Assembly: GCF_900115345.1 (NCBI RefSeq)
Contig: NZ_FOWC01000002.1
Coordinates: forward strand, 62,001 to 126,000
DNA from: Amycolatopsis rubida
Lineage (GTDB): Bacteria; Actinomycetota; Actinomycetes; Mycobacteriales; Pseudonocardiaceae
Direction of reading: 5' to 3'
DNA length: 64,000 nucleotides
The notes below the pieces were generated by a model. The model saw only the letters and a program-made list of their open reading frames with translations. It was not told where the DNA came from and made no database searches. The translations under genes and the position numbers were made by a program. Shown here in pieces: positions 34,980-43,596 of the stretch (positions are counted from its first letter, which is position 1; each line of letters begins with the position of its first letter).

Positions 34980-36359
34980 GGTCAGACCGGCCGCCCGTTC
35001 CCGGAGCCGCGGCCGGACAGTGAAACCGCTCGGCTTCAGCGTCAGCGATTCCACGATCTTCAGCTCGTACGCCGGGTCCGCCTCGAAGTCGTAGCGTTGC
35101 AGCATGATCCCCAGCGCCAGTACTGCTTCGTGCAGCGCGAACTGGCGGCCGATGCACGCGCGTTCCCCGGTGCCGAACGGTTTGTACGCCTGAGCCGGGC
35201 GCTTCCGCACCGCCGCCGGCTCGAAACGGTCCGGATCGAATTTCTCCGGATCCGGGCCCCACACAGTCGGATCGCGGTGGAGCATCGGCAGCGGCACGAT
35301 GATCGAATCGCCCTTGCGCATCGGGTACTTTCCGCCCAGCACCAGGTCTTCGCGGGCTTCCCGCGAGTAGCCGGGCGCGGTCGGCCACAGCCGCATCGCC
35401 TCGTCGAGCACGCGGCGGACGTACCGAAGCTTCGCGACGTCGCCGAAGGCCGGTTCGCGATCACCCCACACCGCGTCGACTTCGGCGCGAGCCCTCGCCA
35501 GCAGTTCCGGATGGCGCGTCAGGTAGTACAGCGCGAACGACAGCGCGCCAGATGTCGTCTCGTGCCCCGCAACCACAAACGTGATGGCCTGATTGCGAAT
35601 GTTCACCGGATCGAGCTGCTCCCCCGTCATCGGGTGCCCGTCGGTGAGCATCAGACCGAGCAGATCACGCCCTTCGCCGCCTTCCCGGCGGCGCGCCTCG
35701 ATCACCTCGTCGACCAGGTTCGTCATGGTCGCGATGTCCGCCTGATTCTGCGCGGACGACCCGGCCAGCGCACGCCGCACGAACGGAAGCTTGACGTTGT
35801 CCACCTGCGCGAACCGCAACGCGCGGATCATCGCGGTGACGAACGGATGGGGTTCGGCCCGCTCGAACGACCCGAACCGGTAGCCGAACCCGGCGAGCCC
35901 GATCGTCTCAAGTGTCAGCCGGGTCATGTCGGCAGCGACGTCGACCGGACCGTCCGCGCGGTCCCACGTCGCAGTCAGCTCACCAGCGACTTCGAGCATC
36001 ATCGAGTGGTACCGGCGCATCGCCTCGGCGGAGAACGCGGGTTGCAGAATGTCGTGCGCCAGCCGCCAGTTCGGCTCGCGCGTGTGCGCGGTGAACAGCC
36101 CGTCGCCGACGACCCCGCGCAACCGCTCGACGCCAAGACCGACGTGCTTGCCGAACCTCGTCTCGTCGTTCAGCTCGGTGACCAGGTCGATCCCGCTGGC
36201 GAACACGATCTCGAGACCGAAGAACTTGCGGGTGAAAATCGGCCCGAGCCCCGCGCCGGCTCGCATGGTGCTCTGCAGCGGCGTGCGCACATTGGTCCCG
36301 AGCAGGTCCCCGAGCACCGGCAACCGGCCCGGCCGGTGCGGAATCGCGGTGGTGTCCAC
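34962..36359 (-). CDS. Cytochrome P450, resembling the CYP102 heme domain but standalone
   Basis: A 465-residue P450. The I-helix is AGHETTS, the K-helix ExxR is in LDEAMRLWP, and the heme loop FGTGERACIGRQFALHEA carries Cys402. The stretch from the heme loop through DFEADPAYELKIVESLTLKP recalls the BM3 (CYP102A) heme domain, but no reductase domain is fused, so separate redox partners are needed. A fatty acid or similar lipid substrate is plausible. GTG 36359 has GGGAGC upstream. It is divergent from a TetR gene, with two operator-like repeats between. Confidence 0.9.
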   Translation of the reverse strand: MDTTAIPHRPGRLPVLGDLLGTNVRTPLQSTMRAGAGLGPIFTRKFFGLEIVFASGIDLVTELNDETRFGKHVGLGVERLRGVVGDGLFTAHTREPNWRLAHDILQPAFSAEAMRRYHSMMLEVAGELTATWDRADGPVDVAADMTRLTLETIGLAGFGYRFGSFERAEPHPFVTAMIRALRFAQVDNVKLPFVRRALAGSSAQNQADIATMTNLVDEVIEARRREGGEGRDLLGLMLTDGHPMTGEQLDPVNIRNQAITFVVAGHETTSGALSFALYYLTRHPELLARARAEVDAVWGDREPAFGDVAKLRYVRRVLDEAMRLWPTAPGYSREAREDLVLGGKYPMRKGDSIIVPLPMLHRDPTVWGPDPEKFDPDRFEPAAVRKRPAQAYKPFGTGERACIGRQFALHEAVLALGIMLQRYDFEADPAYELKIVESLTLKPSGFTVRPRLRERAAGLTSAVAR

Positions 36360-36369
36360 AGTTCGCTCC

Positions 36370-36392
36370 CTACTGAACCCACATTCAATAAG
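36370..36392. promoter_or_regulatory. Operator-like repeat, copy 1 (P450/TetR divergon)
   Basis: CTACTGAACC, five bases, then TTCAATAAG. It shares 16 or more of 23 positions with the copy at 36407-36429 and contains the dyad TGAA...TTCA. Confidence 0.7.
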
Positions 36393-36406
36393 GTCACCAT
36401 CCCCCG

Positions 36407-36429
36407 CTACTGAACCGGTGTCAAGTAAG
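36407..36429. promoter_or_regulatory. Operator-like repeat, copy 2 (P450/TetR divergon)
   Basis: CTACTGAACCGGTGTCAAGT followed by AAG, 37 bp from copy 1 in the same orientation and next to the TetR start. Confidence 0.7.
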
Positions 36430-36437
36430 ATGGGAGG

Positions 36438-37019
36438 ATGCGGACGCGCCTGAGCACCGAACAGCGCCGCGAGCAGCTGCTGACCATCGGAGCAGGCCTG
36501 TTCGCGGGCCGCCCGTACGACGAGGTGTGGATCGAAGAGGTAGCCGAAATCGCCGGCGTCTCACGCGGTTTGCTGTACCACTACTTCCCCACCAAAAAGG
36601 ACTTCTTCGCCGCGATCGTGCGCGGCCAGCGCGACCAGTTGCTGGCAATGAGCGAACCCGACCCGGCGCTGCCGGTAGCCGAGCAACTGCGCGCCGGGCT
36701 GGAGGTGTACCTGGAATTCGCCCGCACCCATCCCGACGGCTACCGCATCGTGCACCGCAGCGCAGGCGACGCGGACCGCGAAATCCGGGAAATCTGCGAG
36801 GCCGGAATGGCAGCGAACGCCGAACGCATCCTGTCCGCGGTGGGCTTGCTGCGCCCGGTGACCGCTACGACGCGCCTGGCAGTTCGGGGATGGCTTTCGT
36901 TTGTGGCGACGCTGATCCTGGACTGGCTGGACGAGCCGAAGATCAGCACACAAGAGCTGCGGGACCTTTGCGCTCGGACTCTCTTCGCAGCAGTCGACGT
37001 AGACCCCACCACGATCTAA
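36438..37019 (+). CDS. TetR-family regulator
   Basis: A 193-residue TetR protein. VWIEEVAEIAGVSRGLLYHY, then FPTKKDFF, is the DNA-binding domain; the ligand domain follows, with AVRGWLSFVATLILDWLDEP near the end. It is divergent from the P450 gene and should repress it and itself through the two repeats between them. ATG 36438 follows GGGAGG. Confidence 0.9.
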   Translation: MRTRLSTEQRREQLLTIGAGLFAGRPYDEVWIEEVAEIAGVSRGLLYHYFPTKKDFFAAIVRGQRDQLLAMSEPDPALPVAEQLRAGLEVYLEFARTHPDGYRIVHRSAGDADREIREICEAGMAANAERILSAVGLLRPVTATTRLAVRGWLSFVATLILDWLDEPKISTQELRDLCARTLFAAVDVDPTTI

Positions 37020-37033
37020 CCCGCGAGCGGTCC

Positions 37034-37080
37034 GTGAGGGCCACCCTCACCTCCCCTGATTCCCGCGCGGTTCCCCTCAC
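37034..37080. repeat. GATTCCC-apex stem-loop, degenerate copy
   Basis: GTGAGGGCCACCCTCAC forms its own hairpin, followed by CCTGATTCCCGC and a right arm ending CCCCTCAC. It lies 15 bp after the TetR stop and probably ends its transcript. Confidence 0.6.
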
Positions 37081-37089
37081 TCGCCTCCC

Positions 37090-37250
37090 CCGGTCCCATC
37101 CGCCGCTAAACCGCCGCCCGCGAACCCCACCGCGACCACCCAGCCAAACCGCGCACCCCACCACCAACCGCAGCCAACGCCCACCCCTCAACACAGCCAC
37201 CCAACCGCAGCCAACCCATCAAGACACCCACACCCCCACCACCCCGATAC
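37090..37250. other. C-rich, G-poor tract
   Basis: About 160 bp whose plus strand is almost only C and A with few G. AACCGCAGCCAAC occurs twice. No gene is visible. Confidence 0.7.
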
Positions 37251-37262
37251 GAAGCCACAAAC

Positions 37263-37321
37263 ACGGCGCGGAGGTGCTTGTCAAGGCATCTTTCCCGCCT
37301 TGACAAGCACCTCCGCGCCGT
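37263..37321. repeat. 25-bp perfect inverted repeat
   Basis: The left arm (37263-37287) begins ACGGCGCGGAGGTGC and ends GTCAAGGC; the right arm (37297-37321) is its exact complement. The loop is ATCTTTCCC. It is the longest perfect stem in the window. Confidence 0.9.
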
Positions 37322-37333
37322 AGTCACCCTCAA

Positions 37334-37388
37334 GCTTCGGGGTGGCCCCAACCAGAACCGCGGCACCGTCGCCGCCAGGCGACGAGCC
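37334..37388. repeat. Dispersed block shared with 46881-46934
   Basis: GCTTCGGGGTG, then about 33 bp later GTCGCCGCCAGGCGACGAGC, the latter a small hairpin. Both parts recur in the same order and spacing near 46.9 kb. Confidence 0.7.
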
Positions 37389-37402
37389 CCGGGACGGAGA
37401 AA

Positions 37403-37780
37403 TCAGATACTCACCACAATCTCATCCCCCGCCACCCGAACCGGAACCCCCCTCAACCCGACTCGCGCGTCAGCCGGATGCCGCCCAGTCAAGACATCGA
37501 ACTCAAACCCATGCCAAGGACAAACAATATTCCGATCGGCCGGATGAAACGCGGGCCCGGCGCTCTTCCGATCCTCCCGTACCGGCTGGACGGTCCGGGG
37601 CATGATCTTCCCCTGGCAAACCGGCCCGCCCTGATGCGGGCACACGTTATGCCAAGCCCGCACCTCCCCGGCATGGAAGTAAAGCCCCACCTCCAGCCCG
37701 TCGACCTCCACCACGATCCGCCCGCGCACCCGAAGATCCGCCAGCCCGGCCACAACGACTTCCCGCCGCACAGCACTCAT
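37403..37780 (-). CDS. Rieske [2Fe-2S] ferredoxin-like protein
   Basis: A 125-residue Rieske protein. Cys47 and His49 (CPHQGG) plus Cys87 and His90 (CPWHGFEFD) are the four cluster ligands. It should pass electrons to an oxygenase. It is the last gene of the long operon starting at the ABC permease and overlaps the small gene before it (ATGA). No Rieske oxygenase alpha subunit is in the window, so its partner is unclear. The 35 residues between the two ligand pairs are longer than usual. Confidence 0.88.
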   Translation of the reverse strand: MSAVRREVVVAGLADLRVRGRIVVEVDGLEVGLYFHAGEVRAWHNVCPHQGGPVCQGKIMPRTVQPVREDRKSAGPAFHPADRNIVCPWHGFEFDVLTGRHPADARVGLRGVPVRVAGDEIVVSI

Positions 37781-38061
37781 TCGGCCCTCCGATACCAGAT
37801 CGCCATGTCGAAAAGATTCACGTCCGCGGCATCCAGCAACGCGGTGACCAGAACCACTGTCTCGGTCGCAGTCAACGCGTCCTCGCGAATCGGCCAGGAA
37901 ATCTTCCCCACCCGATCTGTCTTGGCGGAGAACAACCGAGCCGCCGCGTACAGCAGATCGGCGATTTCTTCGTCGGGGACGGCGGCGGCCCGGTCCGACG
38001 AGGCGATCTCAGCGGTCACCTCGCCCAGCCGGGACACCAGCGAACTCAGTTCGGAAGTCAT
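37777..38061 (-). CDS. Small conserved-context protein of unknown function
   Basis: A 94-residue, mostly helical protein (IADLLYAAARLFSAKTDRVG, then LTATETVVLVTALLDAADVN). No family is recognised. The start overlaps the amidohydrolase stop (TGATG) and its stop overlaps the Rieske start, so the three genes are translationally coupled. It may be a small subunit or chaperone for either partner. Confidence 0.7.
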   Translation of the reverse strand: MTSELSSLVSRLGEVTAEIASSDRAAAVPDEEIADLLYAAARLFSAKTDRVGKISWPIREDALTATETVVLVTALLDAADVNLFDMAIWYRRAE

Positions 38062-39326
38062 CACGAAACCCCAGGACGCTCATGAAGCACGCTCTTCGCA
38101 GCAGGCTTCCGCCGGTCAGCAGGCAAGTTGAACACCCGAGCAGCATTCAGCCCAAGTATATTCCGCTTGGCCTGCTCGGACAAAAACGGCAGCCGGGTAA
38201 TAGTAGACGGCGCGTCCCAATCCCAATGCGGCCAGTCCGAAGAATACAACAACTGAGTCTCCGCGTTGAACGCCTTCATCCCCGCCTCAAGCAGCTCCAT
38301 GCTCGTCCGCTCCATCGGCTGACTCGTATACCACATATCCTTCATGTACTCGCTGGGCAACCGAGTCAACCCGGGAGCCTCGCTGGGCCGCATCAACACC
38401 TCGTGGTCAAGCCGCTGCATGAGGAACGGGATCCAAGCCAGCCCGCTCTCCACCCACACCATCTTCAGCCGGGGAAACCGCTCCGGCATCGCATTGATGA
38501 TCCAGTTGGTCACATGAATCTGGTTGTAATGCGTAAACGACAACGCGTGCATCGACAGAAACCGGTTCAGCTGAGCGAAGGACGGATCGCCCCAGTGGTA
38601 TCCGGAATGAAAGGCAAGCGGCTTCCCACTGTCCTCAATCAGCTTGTACAACCGGGTATAGACATCCGAGTGCACCGGATTATTGCGCGTAGAACACACC
38701 GTATACCCGATGATCCCGTCATCGTCGGCATACTTCTCGACCAGCTCCTCGCAGACCTCCGGCGTGTTGTAGGGCAGATACACCATCCCCTTGAGCCGAT
38801 CGTCCTGCGGCAGAACGACTTCCGTCAGCCACCGGTTGAACGCCCGCCCGAGCACGACCTCGATCTCGTCCTGCGGATGCATGCCCAGCAGCAACATCGC
38901 GCTGGGGAACACCACCTGGTAATCCAGCCCCATCGCATCCATGCCGCGCCGGGCAGCGGCGACGAACGGATGCCCGGACACCCCGTCGAGCGGTTCCTTG
39001 CGACCCTGATGCCCGATCCGCCCGCCGACGCTCTGCTGCGACATCCCCGGCTGGATGTTCAGCAACGCGTTGTTGCCCGCGAACTTGCCGAACTGGTCCA
39101 TGCCGATCTGACGCCACACATCGTTGTCGATGAGTTCCAGCACCTCACCCCAGAAATGGTCTTCCGAGACGTGCGCGTCGATATCGACAATGAAGTAGTC
39201 GTCGTACTCGCGCTCGGCCTGCTTGGTCGCGTGGGCGAGAACGTCGCGGGTGTCGGTGCGCCCGCCGATCTCGGCGAGTTCCCGGATCCGCGGCCCGTCG
39301 GAACGAGGACTGGAGAAATCGGGCAC
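38061..39326 (-). CDS. Amidohydrolase-2 family hydrolase/decarboxylase
   Basis: A 421-residue TIM-barrel protein of the ACMSD/resorcylate-decarboxylase type. VDIDAHVSEDHFW carries the first metal-binding motif, FHSGYHWGDPS the strand-5 His, and LLYSSDWPHWDWD the final Asp. The reaction may be decarboxylation or C-C hydrolysis of an aromatic-derived acid. GTG 39326 follows GAAGGGAAG. It lies between the ABC ATPase and the Rieske genes in one operon, so it probably acts on the imported compound. Confidence 0.83.
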   Translation of the reverse strand: MPDFSSPRSDGPRIRELAEIGGRTDTRDVLAHATKQAEREYDDYFIVDIDAHVSEDHFWGEVLELIDNDVWRQIGMDQFGKFAGNNALLNIQPGMSQQSVGGRIGHQGRKEPLDGVSGHPFVAAARRGMDAMGLDYQVVFPSAMLLLGMHPQDEIEVVLGRAFNRWLTEVVLPQDDRLKGMVYLPYNTPEVCEELVEKYADDDGIIGYTVCSTRNNPVHSDVYTRLYKLIEDSGKPLAFHSGYHWGDPSFAQLNRFLSMHALSFTHYNQIHVTNWIINAMPERFPRLKMVWVESGLAWIPFLMQRLDHEVLMRPSEAPGLTRLPSEYMKDMWYTSQPMERTSMELLEAGMKAFNAETQLLYSSDWPHWDWDAPSTITRLPFLSEQAKRNILGLNAARVFNLPADRRKPAAKSVLHERPGVS

Positions 39327-39348
39327 GGATTCTTCCCTTCGTCCGGCG

Positions 39349-40509
39349 TCAGCGGGGCGCGACGGCGGCATCGGTCATCGTGGTCAGGTAGTCGTCGCCG
39401 GCGGGGACCGCGTTCTCGTGCGGGATGACGACGGCGCGGTCCGGACTGACCGCGAAAGTGTGTTCCTCGCCCGCGGCCGGGACGGATTCCGCGGACAACT
39501 CCGCCGTTTCGGTGCGCACGCGCATCGGGAGTCCGTCCGCCCGGACGAGGAGGTTGACGGCGCTGCCGAGATAAGTGGTGCGCTCGACAGTGCCACGGAA
39601 TCGCCCTGCACCAGACCCGTCCGGAGACAGCCGGGCATGCGCCGCGCGGAACGCGATGTCGGCGCGGTCCCCGATGGAAACCTCGCCGGTCGCGATCCCG
39701 GAAAAGACCAGCGAGGTGTCGTCAACGCGCACGTCGGCGGTCTTCCCGTGCACGCCGGTGACCGTCCCGGGCAGGATGTTCTGGAAGCCCATGAAATCCG
39801 CGACATACGCCGAATTCGGGCGGTCGTACAGGTCGCTCGGCGTCCCGGACTGGACGATGACGCCCTCGCTCATCACGATGATCCGGTCGGACAGCGTGAT
39901 CGCTTCCTCCTGGTCGTGCGTCACGTAGACCGACGTCGTCTCGAACCGGTTGTGCAGCGAGCGCACCTGCTGGCCCATCTGGTACCGCAGTTTGCTGTCC
40001 AAATTGGACAGCGGCTCGTCGTAGAAGATGATCCCCGGCCGGGCGGCCAGCGCACGGGCAAGCGCCACGCGCTGCTGCTGACCGCCCGACAAGGCGGTGA
40101 CCGAGCGCTTCCCGAGATCCGAAAGACCGACCGCGTCGAGCATTTCCCGCACCCGTTGCGCCCGCTCCCGGCCGGGCATCCGGGCGACCTTCAGCGGATA
40201 CGCGACGTTGTCGGTGACACTCAGGTGCGGCCACAGCGCATAGCTCTGGAACACCATGCCGACCTGGCGTTTGTCCGCGGGCACGAACGTGCGGCGCGCG
40301 GTGTCGACCACGACCCGCTCGCCCATGACGATCCGGCCCGCGCTCGGCCGTTCCAGCCCGGCCAGGCAGCGCAACGTCGTGGTCTTGCCGCAGCCCGAGG
40401 GGCCGAGCAGCGTCACGAACTGCCCCGACTCGATCGTCAGGTCCATTTCGTGCAGCGCCGCCTTCGCGCCGTACTTCTTGGTGAGTCCGGATACCTGGAC
40501 CTCGGTCAT
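39349..40509 (-). CDS. ABC importer ATPase (FbpC/PotA type)
   Basis: A 386-residue ATPase. Walker A GPSGCGKTT at 36-44, signature LSGGQQQRVA, Walker B IIFYDEPLSNLD and the switch VTHDQEEA are all present. The last 130 residues form the TOBE regulatory domain. It powers the fused permease upstream in import of the ligand bound by the lipoprotein. ATG 40509. Confidence 0.9.
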   Translation of the reverse strand: MTEVQVSGLTKKYGAKAALHEMDLTIESGQFVTLLGPSGCGKTTTLRCLAGLERPSAGRIVMGERVVVDTARRTFVPADKRQVGMVFQSYALWPHLSVTDNVAYPLKVARMPGRERAQRVREMLDAVGLSDLGKRSVTALSGGQQQRVALARALAARPGIIFYDEPLSNLDSKLRYQMGQQVRSLHNRFETTSVYVTHDQEEAITLSDRIIVMSEGVIVQSGTPSDLYDRPNSAYVADFMGFQNILPGTVTGVHGKTADVRVDDTSLVFSGIATGEVSIGDRADIAFRAAHARLSPDGSGAGRFRGTVERTTYLGSAVNLLVRADGLPMRVRTETAELSAESVPAAGEEHTFAVSPDRAVVIPHENAVPAGDDYLTTMTDAAVAPR

Positions 40510-40547
40510 CGTGACCTGCGCTTTCTCTTCGGCCGGGAGGCGAGGTG

Positions 40548-41663
40548 CTACTTCGTGAACGCCTGGGTGATGAAGTCGAAGTACGGCTTGTTGAACGCGG
40601 GGTCGGGGTTCGAGAACGGCAGCCGCGGCAGCTTGTCGAGCGAGGGCAGTCCGGGCGGGCCGGGCGCGGCCGGTGTGCGGCCGTAGGAGTTGTCCTTCTC
40701 CGCCAAGGCTTTCTGGCCTTCCGGCGAGTACAGCCAGTTGACGTAGAGCTGCGCGGCCTCGGAATGCGGCGCGTCCTTGATCAGGCACAGTGCCGAACGC
40801 GCCATGTAGTTTCCGCCGTCCTCCAGCGGGAACACCATGTCGATCGGCGCGCCCTTCTGCTTCTGCGCCTCGAAGTAGCCCTGGTACACGGCGATGCCGA
40901 CCGGGAACCGGCCGCTGGCGACGTCGGTGGGCACCATCGGCTCGGACTGCGAGATCTGCAGGTCCTGCGCGGCCAGCTGCTCCAGGTAGGAGCGGCCCCA
41001 TTTCTTCTCGTTCTCGGGCAGCATCAGCGATTCGAGGATGTACCGGATGCCGCCGGGCACGGTCATGTCGCCGACCGCGATCTTGCCTTTCCACTTCGGG
41101 TCGAGCAGGTCGTGCCAGTTCTTCGGCGCGTCCTGCTTCTGCACCTGGTCGGTGTTGTAGACGAACCCGAAGTAGCGCAACGCGAAGTAGGTGAGCCTGC
41201 CGTCGTTGTCGGTCGGGACCTTGAACCCGGGGTCGGCCGTGCGCACATCCGCGGGCGTGCAGATGTTCGGCTTCGCCGCCGCCTGCGGGGATTCGCCGCC
41301 GACGTAGATGTCCGCGATCCGGTTCCCGCTCTGCGCCTCGGTGTCGAGCTTGGTGAGGATCTGCGCGTCCGCCTGGTCCTGCGGGAGCAGCTTGATCCCG
41401 GGGAAGCGTTTGGTGAACACGTCGTTCATCGCCTGGTTCGCGGTCACCCCGGGCCCGTACAGCACGAGCTGGGTGTGGTTGGCCGCGAACGCCTTGTCGT
41501 ACAGCTCGTTCAGGTACTTGTTGGCCGCGGCGGAGGCACCGGGGACCTCGATCGGCGTGCTCGATTTGGTCGCGCCCGCGGACGCGCAGGCGGCGAGCGA
41601 GGCGAGCAGGCCTGCGGTGAGCGCGAGCGCCGGCGCGCGCAGTTTCGTGCGGGAGAACTTCAT
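40548..41663 (-). CDS. ABC importer substrate-binding lipoprotein
   Basis: A 371-residue secreted binding protein. The lipobox LAACAS places the lipidated Cys at about 26. The mature part has the class used for iron, polyamines and phosphonates (LVLYGPGVTANQAMNDVF, then DLLDPKWKGKIAVGD). The catabolic neighbours argue for an organic ligand rather than iron. It lies between permease and ATPase genes. Confidence 0.88.
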   Translation of the reverse strand: MKFSRTKLRAPALALTAGLLASLAACASAGATKSSTPIEVPGASAAANKYLNELYDKAFAANHTQLVLYGPGVTANQAMNDVFTKRFPGIKLLPQDQADAQILTKLDTEAQSGNRIADIYVGGESPQAAAKPNICTPADVRTADPGFKVPTDNDGRLTYFALRYFGFVYNTDQVQKQDAPKNWHDLLDPKWKGKIAVGDMTVPGGIRYILESLMLPENEKKWGRSYLEQLAAQDLQISQSEPMVPTDVASGRFPVGIAVYQGYFEAQKQKGAPIDMVFPLEDGGNYMARSALCLIKDAPHSEAAQLYVNWLYSPEGQKALAEKDNSYGRTPAAPGPPGLPSLDKLPRLPFSNPDPAFNKPYFDFITQAFTK

Positions 41664-41679
41664 TGTTCTTCCTCTCTGG

Positions 41680-43440
41680 TCAGGGGGTGAGCCGGGAGAG
41701 CGGACCTGCGGAACGGTCGCGGCCGAGGATCCGGCCGCCGAGCTTGACCGACAGCGCGGCGAGCGCGAGGACGGCGAACGCGGCGAGCAGGATGATCATG
41801 AACAGCGCCGCGCCGCGGGACATCTCGCCGGTGAGGAACTGCTGGAACGCCGTCAGCGACACGGGTTCCAGGCCGGGCGGGGCGAGCAGCATCGGCACGG
41901 CGAGGTTGCCCGAGATGAACAGCGCGGAGAGGAACCAGCCGGCCAGGAAGCTCGGGATGACCAGGCGCAGCACGATGGTCACCAGCACCCGTCCCGCGCT
42001 CGCGCCGGACATCCGGCCGGCTTCCTCCAGTTCGGGCGACAGCTGGGCGAGCGCGCCCTCGGCGATCCGGCTGGACACCGGGATCGTGGCGACGACCAGC
42101 ACGAGCGTCATCAGGAACGCCGAACCGTAGAGCCCGCGGAACGCCGGGAGGTAGAGCACGGCGAACATGTAGGCGAGACCGAGCACGACGCCGGGCAGCG
42201 CCCACGGAATCCAGACGGCGAACGAGGTGTAGCCGCGCAGGAATCCCCGGCGCCGCGCGGTGACGTACGTCGTCAGCAGCGCGATCGAGATCGAGCCGAA
42301 GCCGCCGATGACCGCGAGCCACGCGGTGAGCGCCAGGCTCGAGCTGAACTGCGGGTCGGTGAGCATCGTGACGTAGTTGTCCAGGGTCAGCCCGGTGCTC
42401 ATCACCCCGAAGATCGGCTGGAGACTGCCGAGCACCATCGCGAACAGCGGCAGCAGGAAGTTCAGCAGCACCACCACGACGATCAGCGCGGACAGCACCC
42501 ACCGGATCGGGCCCAGCTCCTGCGGATCGCGCCGTGACGTCTTGCCGGTAAGCGTGGTGAAGCTGCGGCCGCGCAGCATCCAGCGCTGCGCCAGGAACAG
42601 CAGCAGCACCAGCAGGATCAGCACGAGCGACAGCGCGAACGCCTTGGTGTACTCGGCGGGCGCCTCGTCCCGGACGTAGTGATAGATCTGCGTCGAGAAG
42701 ACGTAGATGCCCGCCTGCCTGCCGATCAGCTGCGGTCCGTCGAACGACTGGAAAACCAGCACTGCGATCAGCAGGGCCGCGCCGGTGATCGCCGGGCCGA
42801 CCGAGGGAATGGTGATGGTGAAGAACGTCCGCACCGTGCCCGCGCCGCTGATCGCCGCGGCCTCGTCGAGCGATTGGTCCCGGTTCTTGAACGCGCCGAG
42901 CAGCAGCAGGTAGGCGAACGGCAGGTAGCCGAGCGAAGTCAGCAGGATCAGCCCGCCCCAGCCCTGGATGTTGATCAGCGGGCCGTGCGCGCCCAGCTCC
43001 CGGCCGAACTGGTTGAGCAGGCCGTTCTGCGCGTTGCCGAGCATGATCCAGCCGAGGGTGTGAAACAGCGGCGGGACGAACAGGTTGATCACCATGATCG
43101 GCGTGAGCAGCTTGCGGCCGGGCACGTTCGTGTTGGCCGCGATCCAGGCGAACAGCCCGCCGCCTGCCACCGAGATCGTGCCGCACACGACGACCAGGAC
43201 GATCGAGTTCCACAGCGTGTGCCACGTTTCCGGGGCCGCGAACGCGGCGAGCAGGCCGCTCATCGTGAACGGCATGTTGTCCGAGGGCAGCCCGTCGCGG
43301 AAGGCGCCGAGCACGATCATCGCGACCGGATAGACGAAAATCAGCGTGAGCCCGGCGAGCAGGGTCGCTTTGAGCACACCGCCGGTCACCGAGCGGCGCA
43401 TCGAGGCCCGCCGGTCGTGCTCGAATAGGCGCTCGGTCAC
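41680..43440 (-). CDS. ABC importer permease, two fused permease domains
   Basis: A 586-residue membrane protein with about twelve helices. Two copies of the EAA loop are visible, QSLDEAAAISGAGTVRTFF and PELEEAGRMSGASAGRVL, so both permease halves are on one chain as in FbpB. GTG 43440 has GGAAGGAAC upstream. It heads the six-gene operon ending with the Rieske gene; a class B operator lies 128 bp upstream. Confidence 0.9.
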   Translation of the reverse strand: MTERLFEHDRRASMRRSVTGGVLKATLLAGLTLIFVYPVAMIVLGAFRDGLPSDNMPFTMSGLLAAFAAPETWHTLWNSIVLVVVCGTISVAGGGLFAWIAANTNVPGRKLLTPIMVINLFVPPLFHTLGWIMLGNAQNGLLNQFGRELGAHGPLINIQGWGGLILLTSLGYLPFAYLLLLGAFKNRDQSLDEAAAISGAGTVRTFFTITIPSVGPAITGAALLIAVLVFQSFDGPQLIGRQAGIYVFSTQIYHYVRDEAPAEYTKAFALSLVLILLVLLLFLAQRWMLRGRSFTTLTGKTSRRDPQELGPIRWVLSALIVVVVLLNFLLPLFAMVLGSLQPIFGVMSTGLTLDNYVTMLTDPQFSSSLALTAWLAVIGGFGSISIALLTTYVTARRRGFLRGYTSFAVWIPWALPGVVLGLAYMFAVLYLPAFRGLYGSAFLMTLVLVVATIPVSSRIAEGALAQLSPELEEAGRMSGASAGRVLVTIVLRLVIPSFLAGWFLSALFISGNLAVPMLLAPPGLEPVSLTAFQQFLTGEMSRGAALFMIILLAAFAVLALAALSVKLGGRILGRDRSAGPLSRLTP

Positions 43441-43560
43441 TGCACCGTTCCTTCCTGCGAGCGATCGGTTACCCGCCGCGGGGACGGACCGCTCCGTCCT
43501 GCCGGTTAGCGTAAGAACTCGGGTGCGGCGGCTCATCGAGCGGCTCTCCGAAGTCCTCCC

Positions 43561-43591
43561 GGTTTCCTCCGACACGGTGTCGGAGGAAACC
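43561..43591. promoter_or_regulatory. Class B operator (ABC operon), 31-bp near-complete palindrome
   Basis: TCCGACACGGTGTCGGA at 43568-43584 is the core. The palindrome extends to 15-bp arms (GGTTTCCTCCGACAC and its complement) around one G. Confidence 0.8.
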
Positions 43592-43596
43592 GCTGA

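Noticed and set aside
39349-43440. Ferric-iron importer
   Set aside because: The FbpABC-like layout also serves polyamines, phosphonates and organic acids. The operon continues into an amidohydrolase and Rieske gene and has a class B site, not an iron box.
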